From Phaeoceros laevis (Eukaryota; Anthocerotophyta; Anthocerotopsida; Notothyladales), in assembly GCA_049999765.1 (NCBI GenBank), contig JBNGIQ010009283.1, positions 211,269 to 231,281 on the forward strand: 20,013 nucleotides of DNA, read 5' to 3'. Positions 1 through 9,434 of this stretch are shown here, one piece after another; positions within the stretch are counted from its first letter, which is position 1; each line of letters begins with the position of its first letter. The notes beneath the pieces are model-generated. The model did not search any database. It worked only from the letters and a program-made list of their open reading frames with translations, and had not been told where the DNA came from. A program made the translations under genes and the position numbers.

Positions 1-214
1 CTCTAGGCTTATCACTGTGAGGCAAGCTGTACGAGTCGCTCAGCCTCCCAACTGCTTTCACCATATCGTGGAAGTAACTATTATTTACAAGGTTGAAGTT
101 CATATTGTTGGCATAGAATGCCCGAGCTATATGTAGGTCAGTTGCCTCTCGGGTAACCATTTCTGAAGCTGTTGGAATATTGTTGACAAATTGGCCTCCT
201 CCTCTCACCAACAC
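1..214 (-). CDS. hAT-like DUF659-type transposase-derived protein, partial exon
   Basis: The reverse strand from 214 to the window edge is one open frame of 71 codons. It begins right after a good 3' splice site (cttttgcag, 223-215), so this is an internal or 3' exon of a gene that continues off the left edge. The translation contains IARAFYANNMNFNLVNNSYF followed by a DMVKAVG-like stretch and an LPHSDKPR-like end. This arrangement (A-R-FY, FN.V, YF..MV.A) is typical of the DUF659 region of plant hAT-derived, BED-finger transposase-like proteins. I infer a hAT-type element or a host gene derived from one; catalytic motifs and the BED finger lie outside or are lost. No upstream exon with a zinc finger was found in 224-1574. 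The frame is intact here, but whether the whole gene is functional cannot be told. Confidence 0.6.
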   Translation of the reverse strand, partial: MLVRGGGQFVNNIPTASEMVTREATDLHIARAFYANNMNFNLVNNSYFHDMVKAVGRLSDSYSLPHSDKPR

Positions 215-1574
215 CTGCAAAAGAAAAAAAAGAAAAAGCATAAGACAAATGGGAGCTTGAGGCTAGTGAGAAATTGAGGTTGGTGAGAGCTTGAGGCTAG
301 AAAAGAGGTTTCTGCTGTAAGATCTTGAGGCTAAGAAATAGTATGAGATTTCCCCTTTCCCACTTCTCATGTTGCTTCTTGACTTGTTCTCTCAAATCTT
401 GCAGCAGTTCCGATTCAAGATATTCCCATGCTGGCAAGGAGCCTCAAGATTGTAACAATTGTCTGTTTGGAAGATTTGATGTGGCAAGAGCACCAACTAC
501 TAACCTAACTAACCTCTTTAACGGGTGCAAAACAAAGAATTGTTGACGGGGTGTGAAATAAAGTGTGACTTTTAAGTTAAAATGAAAATAGTAGGTACAG
601 GTCTATAAGAAACTTGATAAGAAACGTGAGAAACATACGTATGTTTCGTACGCGTTTCTTATGACTAGAAGTACGTTCCCTACGACACAGCACTACATGG
701 CAGAAGGTGGGAAGAATTTAGGTTGCCGGTTAGGTACCGACTCTACCGAGGGGCTTTTTTATATATAATGGAATATGAAGGTGCCCACTCTTGGAGTCGG
801 TCCAGAAATGTAGCAGCCCAACAGTTTTAGTTTTTGATGTCAATTTGGACCCAGTTGGGAATCCCAATCATGGTCTCGATGTCGACGGCCATCCTCGCAA
901 TAATTCATCATGTCATCCCTCAGCCCACAGGGTTGTCAAATCGTTCCACTATATCAGTTGTCTAGCTGTGAACGAGTCTGGATAAACATTCTTCTTCAAG
1001 CAGCCGGAGAATGACAAGCACATGCCCTTCCAGGTCTACCCGCTATGTGTGATGGATGGCCCTGGTAAAGCAAAGCAGAACCTTTCGGTGACAACTTGAG
1101 CGTCTTCTGTGTGCCACCAATCCTGAAAATGACAGAAAGTGCTACATCCCATTTTCAGGGTATTAACCGTGTAAGTTTTCTCCATCAAATGCTGTCCCAA
1201 CAACTGGGACCCCTGTGGCTGAAAGACACAGTTTCTTTGTTACAATACCAGTGTAGCAACACTGTCCCAAGGAGCTTCCTCCCCTTGAAGCTGGGTCACG
1301 AACGTCACGTCCGAAATCAACCACTCCACAAGCTCCAGGCTGGACATAACTACGGGGTCTGGGTTGATCAGGTGCTGCTTTGCTTCACCTGGACATGCGC
1401 TGAGATAGAAACGACTAACAAGAGGGGTAATGCGTGACATTTGAAAAGAAAGTAGTATCACTAAATTATACTGGGACAGAGAGGTACCGGCGGACTCAAG
1501 GCACTTGGAAGCAACAGCATAGACTACCTGGGAACACCCTGGACTAGTTCAAGTGTAGCCGAAAAGACTCCATA
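215..1574. other. Intergenic sequence, no supported gene
   Basis: No gene could be supported. The left part may be an intron or upstream flank of the hAT-like gene; it carries a 14-bp motif, gagcttgaggctag, twice near 252 and 287. A minus-strand frame of about 73 codons near 1240-1461 reads like protein, but I recognise nothing in it, it has no convincing splice partner, and its neighbours are full of stops. It may be a relic exon. Confidence 0.5.
617..662. repeat. Imperfect long palindrome with a perfect 18-bp core
   Basis: The outer arms ataagaaacg (617-626) and cgtttcttat (653-662) are exact reverse complements. Between them lies a perfect 18-bp palindrome, gaaacatacgtatgtttc (630-647), with spacers of 3 and 5 bases. 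The whole could fold as a hairpin or cruciform, or be the remains of a small foldback element. There is no coding context. Confidence 0.8.
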
Positions 1575-2564
1575 TCACGAACAAAGGTGAGAATCCACCT
1601 GCTGCAAGTGCGGAAGGGCCAGCCTCAGCTTCTTAAAGTAATCTGGGTCACTTGCACACGGATTTCGCTCCAAATATATGGTAGTAAGGGTGAGCTTGGG
1701 GCCGGCCAAAGCGAGCTCTATGCCATCCAGACTAGGGATGAGATTATCGTTGAGCCACAGATCCTCCAGGTTTGTCAGCATATCTACACCAGAAACAGCC
1801 ACGATTCTATTTGAAGACAAGTCTAGGATCCTAAGACTCGTCAAAGCAGAAAGGCCTTCCATAACAGCGATACCGTTATGGCTGAGATAAAGCTCCTCCA
1901 GTGCCGTGCACTCCTCAAACCCCCTTATGGAGGTGAGCCTGTTACTCTGAATGCTAATCTTGACAAGCCCTCGCAAGCCACAGAGGTTAACCTCTCGTAT
2001 GCGATTGCGCCCTAGCCAGAGCTCGGTGAGCTTGGTCAAAGTTTTGAACCCATCCATGAGCCGAATATTGTTGGAGCCAAGCTCCAAAATTCTCAACTCC
2101 CGCAAGTGATCAAGCTCCTCTATCACTGCCACTTCATTCTTGGAAACATACAGCTCCTTCAACCTGCTCGGGGCCTGTGACAGTCCAGCCAACGACGTAA
2201 TCTCGTTAAAAGAGACGTCTAACACGATAAGCTCAGTGAACCCCTGCACCGGAGGAATTTTGGTCAGCTTGTTGTCCCGCAATATGAGCTCCTCCAACCG
2301 AGAAGGTAGTGGCCACGAAATAAAGGCCTCAACTGCTGCATCCTGCAAAAGATTCTGCCTCAAGCTCAGCTTCTTCAAGCTGCGCAGCTGGCCTATCCGA
2401 TCATCCAGCACCGACAGCCTGTTGGTCGTCAAATCCACCTCCTCCAGCCTCTGCGGCAACTCTACCTCGGAAAGATCGTGCAGCTGTGCGCATGTGAGGT
2501 CAAGAATTAGGTCATCCTCCAAAGTCCCAGAAGCTTGCACGCCACTCTCCATCTCCGCCTCCAT
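1575..2564 (-). CDS. SDS22-like LRR regulatory subunit of protein phosphatase 1
   Basis: This is a single open frame of 329 residues, made almost entirely of 22-residue leucine-rich repeats of the SDS22 type (LxxLxxLxLxxNxIxxIxGL). Landmarks are LDLTTNRLSVLD-like first repeats, LKELYVSKNEV mid-protein, NRLTSIRGFEECTALEELYL, and the C-terminal LEDLWLNDN and TIYLERNP segments, which close with an LRR cap (ALPHLQQVDS). The size matches SDS22/PPP1R7. Family knowledge: SDS22 binds the PP1 catalytic subunit through the concave LRR face and controls its maturation and localisation in nucleus and cytoplasm. The Trp in LEDLW and the Tyr in IYLERNP match positions known to contact PP1 in the human protein; an acidic contact appears as Asp rather than Glu. 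The start is the ATG at 2564. The open frame runs nine codons further upstream but contains no ATG there. No intron is needed, unlike the other well-resolved genes here. Confidence 0.93.
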   Translation of the reverse strand: MEAEMESGVQASGTLEDDLILDLTCAQLHDLSEVELPQRLEEVDLTTNRLSVLDDRIGQLRSLKKLSLRQNLLQDAAVEAFISWPLPSRLEELILRDNKLTKIPPVQGFTELIVLDVSFNEITSLAGLSQAPSRLKELYVSKNEVAVIEELDHLRELRILELGSNNIRLMDGFKTLTKLTELWLGRNRIREVNLCGLRGLVKISIQSNRLTSIRGFEECTALEELYLSHNGIAVMEGLSALTSLRILDLSSNRIVAVSGVDMLTNLEDLWLNDNLIPSLDGIELALAGPKLTLTTIYLERNPCASDPDYFKKLRLALPHLQQVDSHLCS

Positions 2565-3821
2565 CGAAGTAGCAGGTAGCTCGAGCTTCAATGGAATGGA
2601 ACCCTTTGTTGGGCGTGATGAACAACAACTGCCAGATCGTCATTGCAAATTCGTTGAAGACTGCATTCTCGGTGTTCAAGCCCAAAAGGAGCGCTCAATG
2701 CAGTGTGAAAGTGATTGGCAGATTCACAAAAGGGTCTATGCTTAACGAGGACCTTTAGACGTGTCGTTCCGACAGTATGTGGCGTGTGTTGATTAGTGGC
2801 ATTCTCGGTAAGTATATGTGGCCTCCAGTAGTGTGCATAATTGTAATGTGGCGTGACTGGCAAGACAGTCACACTGGAAATTGAGTCGTCATTGCCGCGC
2901 TCAGACTCAACTTCAGAGACTTCAGACAGAGTCCAACTTGCACCTTGTTGGCCGTTTGGGGTGCCAAAAAAATGAAGCATGAAAGGAGAAATGTGACGAC
3001 TGAAGTCCAACTTCTGTACAGGTGCACAGTAACAAAAGCAAGACTACCAAGCGGAAGGTGCACCTGACCAATTGTCTTGATATGCAGGAGGATTAGGAGG
3101 GGAGTATGCTGAAAGGCCCATGGAAACGTCAAAGCTTCTGTATCTTTGTAGACTGTTATGTATTTTTAGGCGAAAGCTTTGCATCCATCTTCCTGAATGG
3201 ATTGAGGTTTGCATAAGACGTCTCCCATGGAAACATCAATGCTCATGTATCTTTGTAGACTGTTATGTATTTTTAGGCCAAGCTTTGCATCCATCTTCCT
3301 GAATGGATTCAGGTTTGCGTAAGACGTCTCAGGACTGTCCACACGTCATGGACATATTATCGGTGTAACATCCATATTTGTCCGTGTTCAGAAACTGTAA
3401 TGAGTTCACAAACTGTACAATTTGAAGTTCTTGCTCCTGTAGTCAAGTAAGCGATCATAAAATCAAGTACAAGTCCTCCCTTCTAACCTGGCCCAGTACT
3501 CTAATACTAAACGTAGGGTCAATTTAGTACAAGCCTGCTGCTTCACAAAAAAGAATGGAGCTTTGTCAAATACTAACTTTACAACCCGCATTTGCAAGGA
3601 AGGTTTCGAGCCGAAACATTGAATGAATATGAGCAGACTACCTTGACCTATTCTGGGCACCTCTGCTCATCAAGGCTAGTGGAAACAGGCTAGAGCGGAA
3701 ACTAGGATGTCTGCTGTAGTGCGGACAAGACAGAGTGGAAACGAGGACGATATTAGTACAGATTCGGAACTTCTACCTTCAGACTTCCTGTGGTGCTGGA
3801 CAGACAGGAGACCTACTGCTT
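2565..3821. other. Spacer between the SDS22-like and bZIP genes
   Basis: This holds the upstream region of the SDS22-like gene and the 3' flank of the bZIP gene, both on the minus strand. A minus-strand open frame of about 140 codons (2588-3010) overlaps the expected SDS22 leader, but it resembles nothing I know and I do not call it. The notable structure is the tandem duplication at 3117-3330. Confidence 0.5.
3117..3330. repeat. Two-copy tandem repeat, about 107 bp unit
   Basis: Copy 1 is 3117-3223 and copy 2 is 3224-3330. Both start cccatggaaac and end aagacgtctc. They share tatctttgtagactgttatg and gcatccatcttcctgaatgg, with only a few substitutions and a 1-bp indel. Both copies contain the palindrome gacgtc near their ends, a core that bZIP factors can bind (family knowledge). 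The high identity suggests a recent duplication. Confidence 0.92.
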
Positions 3822-6159
3822 TCAGTGATCAACCATTGCACCGTCAACTATGGCTGGTCCCTCTTCCCATCCACCCCAGGCTGTAGAGTTGCACGACCCA
3901 CCTCCCCGAATGCGCTTCTGAAGATGCTCCAAACTGGCAACACGCTGCATGGAAGGCGTCCGTCCCATCTTTCCTGCTTGATGTTTCTGCTGCTGTTCAG
4001 GCTGCGTGGCAACAGGAGGTGCTTGCCTCGCGTTCACATACTGAGCATGTGCCTCACCCTGTCCTGATGTATTTGGAGCAGGAGGAAACTTGAAGCTGGA
4101 ACCTTGAGCATAGGTTGTGGAATTATGAGGGTGCGATGCACTTGAATGACTATGCATGGCCGTTGCCCTTGCAACCATGTCTTCTGCCATCTTAACCTGT
4201 CCAGTCACAAGCTTCCCATGAGGAACTGCCTCACAGAAGAGAAATCCCTCATGGCAACGAATGCTGGAAAGTCGTCTAACTGCGCTGATGCGGATAAGAA
4301 GAAACTGACCTTAGCCCTGAGAGCCTCAACATCAGATTTCAACACTCGATTGTCAACTACAGCGTCATTAAACTTTTGACTGATGTCATTCAGTTGTTTG
4401 ACCAATGTAGAATTTTCCACACGTAACTGGGCCACCTGAACATCATCCAACAGTAGTTGCAATGAGCATGTGCTGTGGCGTTGCTCTGCTTCACAACGCT
4501 TATCACAACAGCATAAGACAACCACGAAGGGCGACACCACTGCAGCACAACTCATAGCGTAGCAAGAAGCAATGCAAAAAACCAGCAAGAACACAATTAA
4601 AGCACTCACGACCAGAGGTCTAACCAGAACAATACAAAGAAGAGTTTCAATGTTGGGTAGGTAACCCAGATACCTGCATTTCCAGGTCACTGAGATGAGC
4701 TTGCTTCCTCCTTCGGGAACGCCTTGCTGACTCCCTGTTTGACAACATCCTGGCACGAGCACATAGAAAATGCTTGAGGATCCAAAATTTTGCAAAACTT
4801 TTAATAGCTGCTTGGCAATATTGCCACCTTGACCGATCTGCAAACTACATCCACAATGGGTGCTTTCACAAAATGGAGGGAGATGGGAAGCACAGGTTGC
4901 TCACCTCTTTACACGCTTGATGTCCACTACCCCTGTACTTTGCTCATTGCCACCATCCACTTCACCTTCATCGTCTTCAGATTGCTCTCGAGATGAACCG
5001 CTTGTGGTAGTTTTACCCACGCCAGTATGCTCCGGCTTGGGTGGCAGGGCCGGAATACCTAGGGGTCCTCCTGAGACACCGCTCCCGGTTTTAAAGCCTT
5101 TGGCACCTGAAACCACAGATCGACGATAAACCGCCAGTTAAGTTCCGAATCCATTACCACCACTACTAGAGATGCGTGTGAGCTTGGATAGTACTTGTGC
5201 TTGACGTTCACCCACCTTCGCTTACATTGCTGTTCCCAGAAACGGGCAGCCTGTCCTTCTGATGGTGCTGTTGAGTGGCCAACTTAGGGGTGGGACAGCT
5301 TTGGCGCAGTTTACCTACCTGCATGCCACATTAGACAACCAGCATGAAACCTGGCAACAATGTAACCATCCACGCACACATCAACACTACACAGTACTCA
5401 AATGCTGAAACTTTCGTGCAAACCCTCCCCCACACACAGGCAATTAGGTGGTAGTTGATAGCAGAAACTAACCCGTGTGAGTGCAGCGGCACAGGCGAGA
5501 TCCAAACGCCTCTTGAGAAAAATTTCGTACTCCCGAGGATTACTAGGCAAAGGCGTTGGTTCTTCATCGAGCAACCCGGCGAACAAAGGGTTCACATCTA
5601 CTTTCACCTCCTGCTGGTCGACGGTCTGGTCAGATGGCTCGACCTCACCTGGTGTGGCCTCCTCTCTGGACTCCGACTCGTCTTGCTGAAGTTGCTGCGT
5701 GAAAGACAAGACTTCACTCTGAGGTGAGCGGACGTTGCAGCCGCCCTGATTGTTGAACTCCTCCTCATTTCTCCCCACCGGGTGAAGTAGCAGTACACCT
5801 TGCTGCTCCTGAAAGTCGACTTTCCCCTCTTGCTCCTCCGCCTCCTCAGCAATGAAGTTGCGACTATCCGCCACAAAAGGCACGGATGCCTGAGCCCTCA
5901 AGAACTCTTGAAATTCCCACTCAGAAGCACTGCGTGGCAATCCCTTCTCAACTGATATTGCCCCCGTGCCCCATGCTTGCCACGCTGCCTCCGCAGCGAC
6001 TGCCCCCTGCTTCGGCCCTTCCTGCGACCAGCCAAACCCTGGTCCATGCGGAGCTGCAACAACGCATGCCGTAGCACTGCCAGCTTCTCCACCCTGAGTA
6101 TCCAGCTTCCAGAAAGTGCCTAGTATGTCGTCAACCGAGAATGCACGCTCCATAGACAT
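3822..6159 (-). CDS. Group C bZIP transcription factor (Opaque2/bZIP10/25-like), six exons
   Basis: Exons (minus): 6159-5473, 5318-5216, 5106-4905, 4749-4674, 4435-4310, 4196-3822. All junctions are GT-AG with matching phase, giving 1,569 nt and 522 residues. The N-terminus [17 protein letters not shown] and the motif ending [11 protein letters not shown] (about 210-229) are group C signatures. The basic region is at about 332-356 and includes [13 protein letters not shown] (N-x7-R DNA contacts). The zipper starts [11 protein letters not shown] and runs through [20 protein letters not shown]. It continues across the last intron as VKMAEDMV, the usual split for this family. A conserved C-terminal block, [20 protein letters not shown], begins near residue 475. 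A Ser/acidic stretch ([11 protein letters not shown]) precedes the basic region, typical of casein-kinase-type sites. Family role: a nuclear activator binding ACGT-core elements, often as heterodimers with S1 bZIPs in energy, nitrogen and stress control. The start is the first ATG in the exon; a second follows two codons on. Confidence 0.94.
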
Positions 6160-7145
6160 AACCGTACAGCCCCCTCTCTTCGCAAGTTCACAATCAGCGT
6201 CCCAGAATTCAATTTCACTCCACTCTTGCCTACCGTACTTTCATCTGACACAGAATTTGTGCAACGGAGCTGTCGCTATCTATCATCTGGGAGTCTTCCT
6301 ACGGTACACCTCGATTCGTCTCGCAGTCGGCACAGCGCTCCCGGCCGGGTGTGACAGAGCATCAGCAAGCGAAATCAAGGCGAGAAAAGCACCATACATA
6401 CTTCCCAACCTTGAAGGAGAAGGCTCACAACAGACTGACGTTCACGAGGACGGTATCCTAGCCCGGATCTTTACTCTTACAGACACAAAGCCGTGAAAAG
6501 AAACACACCAGACGACGACCTCTGCTGCCTCATGCCTGCAAACGTGCAGGATGCACCAAATGGTGACCTAAGTGCAGATATGGAAGATGCAGCGCGAAGG
6601 AGGAGCAGCAGCAGCTGTAGAATCAACCTGACAATGACGAGAAGGGGCGCAACTCCCACTGGCCGCAACAGGACAAATTGTGTCTCCCAAGCAGCAGCTG
6701 GAGCCAAATTTGCCAATCCAGGAGCAGCAGCAGCACCTGAGGAACAAAGGCCCTGGTACTCAAATTAAACAGCAGATCAAGGCAGGCAGTCAAGCAGAAA
6801 GCACGACGCAGGAGACTGCAGCGCCAGTGTCGAGCAGCAGGAAGCAAGAAGAGGAATTCACGCAGGCCAGCCCTTGGAAAGGGCGGCTGGCAACGAGGCA
6901 GCAACAGATCAGGAAGATAGAGCAAGGTGCTGTGATGGAGGAACGATGCAGCACAGGAGGAGGCGCAAGAGCGCAGGGAGCCCGGGAGCCGCGGGAGAGC
7001 GAAACACTGAAAAAGAGAGCGAGGGGGAGAGTCGGAGAATAGGATGGAGCCTGGAGGAAGAGAGAGGAGAGGGAGCACGCAAGACAGCCAGGCGAGCCTA
7101 CCTTGCACGAGGAGGGAAGGGGGAAGGGTTGCGTACATACTGTAT
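6160..7145 (-). promoter_or_regulatory. Pyrimidine-rich leader and proximal promoter of the bZIP gene
   Basis: Upstream of the bZIP ATG the minus strand is strongly CT-rich, with clusters of CTG/CTC triplets (about 6600-6740) and long CT tracts (about 6960-7120). This is common in plant 5' leaders. A weak TATA-like ttaaata lies at about 7143-7149 on the minus strand just before the tract, so transcription may start near 7115. Several upstream ATGs and open frames lie in the leader, including one of 79 codons near 6477-6716, and a GTAAGA near 6480 could be a leader-intron donor. All of this is inference. Confidence 0.4.
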
Positions 7146-7149
7146 TTAA

Positions 7150-8439
7150 GTTTAGGCCTTCGAATTTACCAGGGCACTTCGCAAGCCCTATCCTTTGGAC
7201 AACATCTCACCAGTTCAGCAGCGTGGTTTGGCGAGGAACCTGCCCTGCGTGGTGGGAACATTCCTCGGCTTGAAATGGAATATTATCCGCGTCTTGGATA
7301 ACATGATCCTTACACAAAAAAATTGCCTCACTATCCGGATTGCACTAATCCAGACATATTCTTTTCATGCTTCCGAAGACAAAAAGGCATATTCTTTTGG
7401 ACAAAACTACATTCCCTGTCATTATCCGCAAGGCTTCCCTAGATGCAGCAAGACTTTTAGAAAGATAGATTAATATGGAGTCGGAATAACACGTACTTAT
7501 TGTGAAAGAAATCAACATGATAAAAGGAGACACGAAGCCGCCAGCCAGGCTTGACCACACTAGGACTGTAGACCGACGCACTAAAGGGAAGGAAGGTGGG
7601 CCGGGACGCCCATGTGCTCGGCCGCCAGGGTGCTTCTACCTTGCGACCAGAGTGCGCCAAACAACCCCTCTACTTTATCCAGTTATTATCCGCAGGCTGC
7701 AGGGAGGTGAAGGATGTGCGGGCGCCACGTCGTGCCAGGCAGATTGGCGCGGCGACAGATGGCGCTCCGACGCCACCCAGGACAGGACCTGCGCCATGTC
7801 GGAGAGCGGTAGAAAAACCTTGTGTCAGGGATTCCACGTGGCTTCTCCTACGCCTAGGGCGCCACCCTGCGGGCACAAGCTCTCGGTGCTGACTAGGAAA
7901 ATTGCGATTTTATCTTCGTCTATCGGATTTTATTGCTGTACAGTATTGCTGGAATCAGCTGGATGCCGGAATGCGGGAGCAACGAAAAAAGGTTTTGCCC
8001 TCCATTCCCTGGTGGGGACGGGAAGGGGTGTCGGCAGGCGGCTCGCGGCGGTGCGTTGCGGCCTTCCCACGACGGACGTGAAGCCCGATTTGATGCGATT
8101 TGAACTTACAGTACTGGGCATAAGGAAAGAAAGCGGGAAAGAAACGGTTAAAATTGTTTTGGGGCGGGCGGAGGGGCCAATGTAGGAATGTGGACAACAT
8201 ACAACACAACAGTAGGCTGCCTGCCTGCTTGCTTCGTTCTAGGCTAGTGCTACAGTACTCCTGTACAAGAGTACAAGAAGAAGTCTATCCGATGGCGGAC
8301 AACTGGATTCTCTTGGACCGGCTTTTTCCTTTTGCCCCTTCACCCACTTTATCCAGGTGCCAAGTGGTTCGAGGTCGGTCGGCTGCTGTAACCGTACGGG
8401 CTCCACCCTGGCCCTCCTTTTCGTTTGTGTGAACAGGCG
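7150..8439. other. Intergenic, GC-rich in the right half, no supported gene
   Basis: I find no recognisable coding, RNA or mobile-element signature. A 227-codon plus-strand open frame (7502-8185) is present, but it reads as low-complexity Arg/Gly/Pro/Cys text without domains, as expected by chance in GC-rich DNA. Confidence 0.5.
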
Positions 8440-9070
8440 GTGCAGGCGGGTTCATGGAACTTCATGCGCATCATGCCTTGCCAGCATTGATTGCGAGGCC
8501 GGCACGACCCCCTCGTTGTCCCTCGGACGACCTCCCCGCGAACCTGCATGTTACCACCCTTTTGTGGGGGCACCCCATCACGTGCGCGCTCGCAGCTGGA
8601 TAAACACCAGCGTTTCACTGTCTTTTGTATTCCTCTGCCGTTTGGAATAGAAATGCTATTGAAGCTCAGCCCAGCCAGAAATTCATGGAACCTTGTCCCG
8701 TGAACCATACTCCTGTAGCGTGCCCGAGCTACAGCCGTGCTGGGAGGAGTCGTTGAGTAGAAATTTTTCCCCTCCTTCTGCAAACAGGTCATATTTGTGT
8801 TCCGGGATCAGCACGGCATGATGGGATGAAAAAATAATTTCACGCACACGAGTCTACCACATGGTGCCGGTTCTTTCTCCAGTGAACCTGTGATCTGTGA
8901 CTGCTCGAAAAGTAGCAAAAGCAAGGCCTGTCTTCAAAAAAATATGTAGCAGCAACCAGCTGAAGACAGCCCTGTCTGTCCTGTACCTTGCAGGGTCTGC
9001 CTCCTGTACCTCAGCTCAGCTGCGAAAATCTCCCACGCTTGCAAGCTTGGGTGGCGTTTCTTAACAGCGT
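8440..9070 (-). pseudogene. Truncated, decayed copy of the 3' part of the KH-domain gene
   Basis: Three blocks match the KH gene region in the same order and orientation. Block 8447-8712 resembles 14690-14952, sharing ttgccag-attgattgcgaggc, ggataaacaccag and gccagaaatt-catg-aaccttgtc. Block 8795-8890 resembles 15013-15122, sharing cagcacggcatga and tg-tgccggtt. Block 8900-9070 resembles 15895-16020, sharing ctgtacctcagct-agctgc and the acgcttgc region of KH exon 4. The segment matching 15123-15894, which carries KH exons 5-7, is missing. The copy therefore retains the 3' flank plus a degraded exon 4 and cannot encode a KH domain. Because intronic and flanking DNA are included, this is a DNA-level duplication and not a retrocopy. 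It abuts the ABC1K relic directly on its right. Confidence 0.75.
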
Positions 9071-9077
9071 CCCTGGA

Positions 9078-9434
9078 GACTCTTTTTGTTGCAGGCAAGC
9101 TGGACAATTGCCTTTTCTGTGCTGCTGGAGCTGTGAAAATGTGATCGAGCTGTGGTCAGCAGCCTCGCCTTCGGACCATCGGTATCTCGTCGATTCGGAG
9201 AATGGCTGCAGAGGAGCTCATCCGAGTTGATGTCACGTCTGCTAGTGCTTTTCTATGGTGCTATGTTGTCAAAAAGTATCTGGAGAAAGCCCATTGATCA
9301 GACCAGGGTCGCTGCGATGTTGCAGTAAGCGCAAGGGCATGGAGGAAAGTCAGGAAGTGGCCATCCCCTTCTGGTGATCAATGGCCAATTATACACGTAA
9401 GTGTCCAGACTCCTTTTGTTGCAGGCAAGCTTCT
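9078..9434 (+). repeat. Direct repeat pair of about 25 bp inside the ABC1K relic
   Basis: The sequence agactc-ttttgttgcaggcaagct occurs near 9078-9102 and again near 9409-9433 with one mismatch, about 331 bp apart. It covers the stretch that would encode the start of the KxGQ region of the ABC1 fold. The second copy is followed by text resembling the next ABC1 segment (FRNMQTVFLKSLAQL). An internal duplication or insertion appears to have split this exon. Confidence 0.7.

Noticed and set aside
2565-2591. Nine extra N-terminal codons for the SDS22-like protein, starting from TTG
   Set aside because: Plant nuclear genes rarely start at TTG, and a good in-frame ATG at 2564 precedes all the LRRs.
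2140-2745. Plus-strand open frame of 201 codons
   Set aside because: Antisense shadow of the LRR repeats of the SDS22-like gene.
2588-3010. Minus-strand open frame of 140 codons upstream of the SDS22-like gene
   Set aside because: No family resemblance; it overlaps the probable SDS22 leader and is most likely chance.
6623-7138. Minus-strand open frame of 171 codons with leucine/serine/proline runs
   Set aside because: It lies in the CT-rich bZIP leader. The composition simply reflects the pyrimidine bias.
7502-8185. Plus-strand open frame of 227 codons
   Set aside because: GC-rich DNA with few stops. The translation is Arg/Gly/Pro/Cys-rich without domains or a recognisable start region, and it has no splice or promoter support.
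9202-9297. Short plus-strand frame reading MAAEELIRVDVTSASAFLW onward (31 codons)
   Set aside because: Protein-like, but too short and without a known match. It is probably part of the rearranged N-terminal region of the ABC1K relic.
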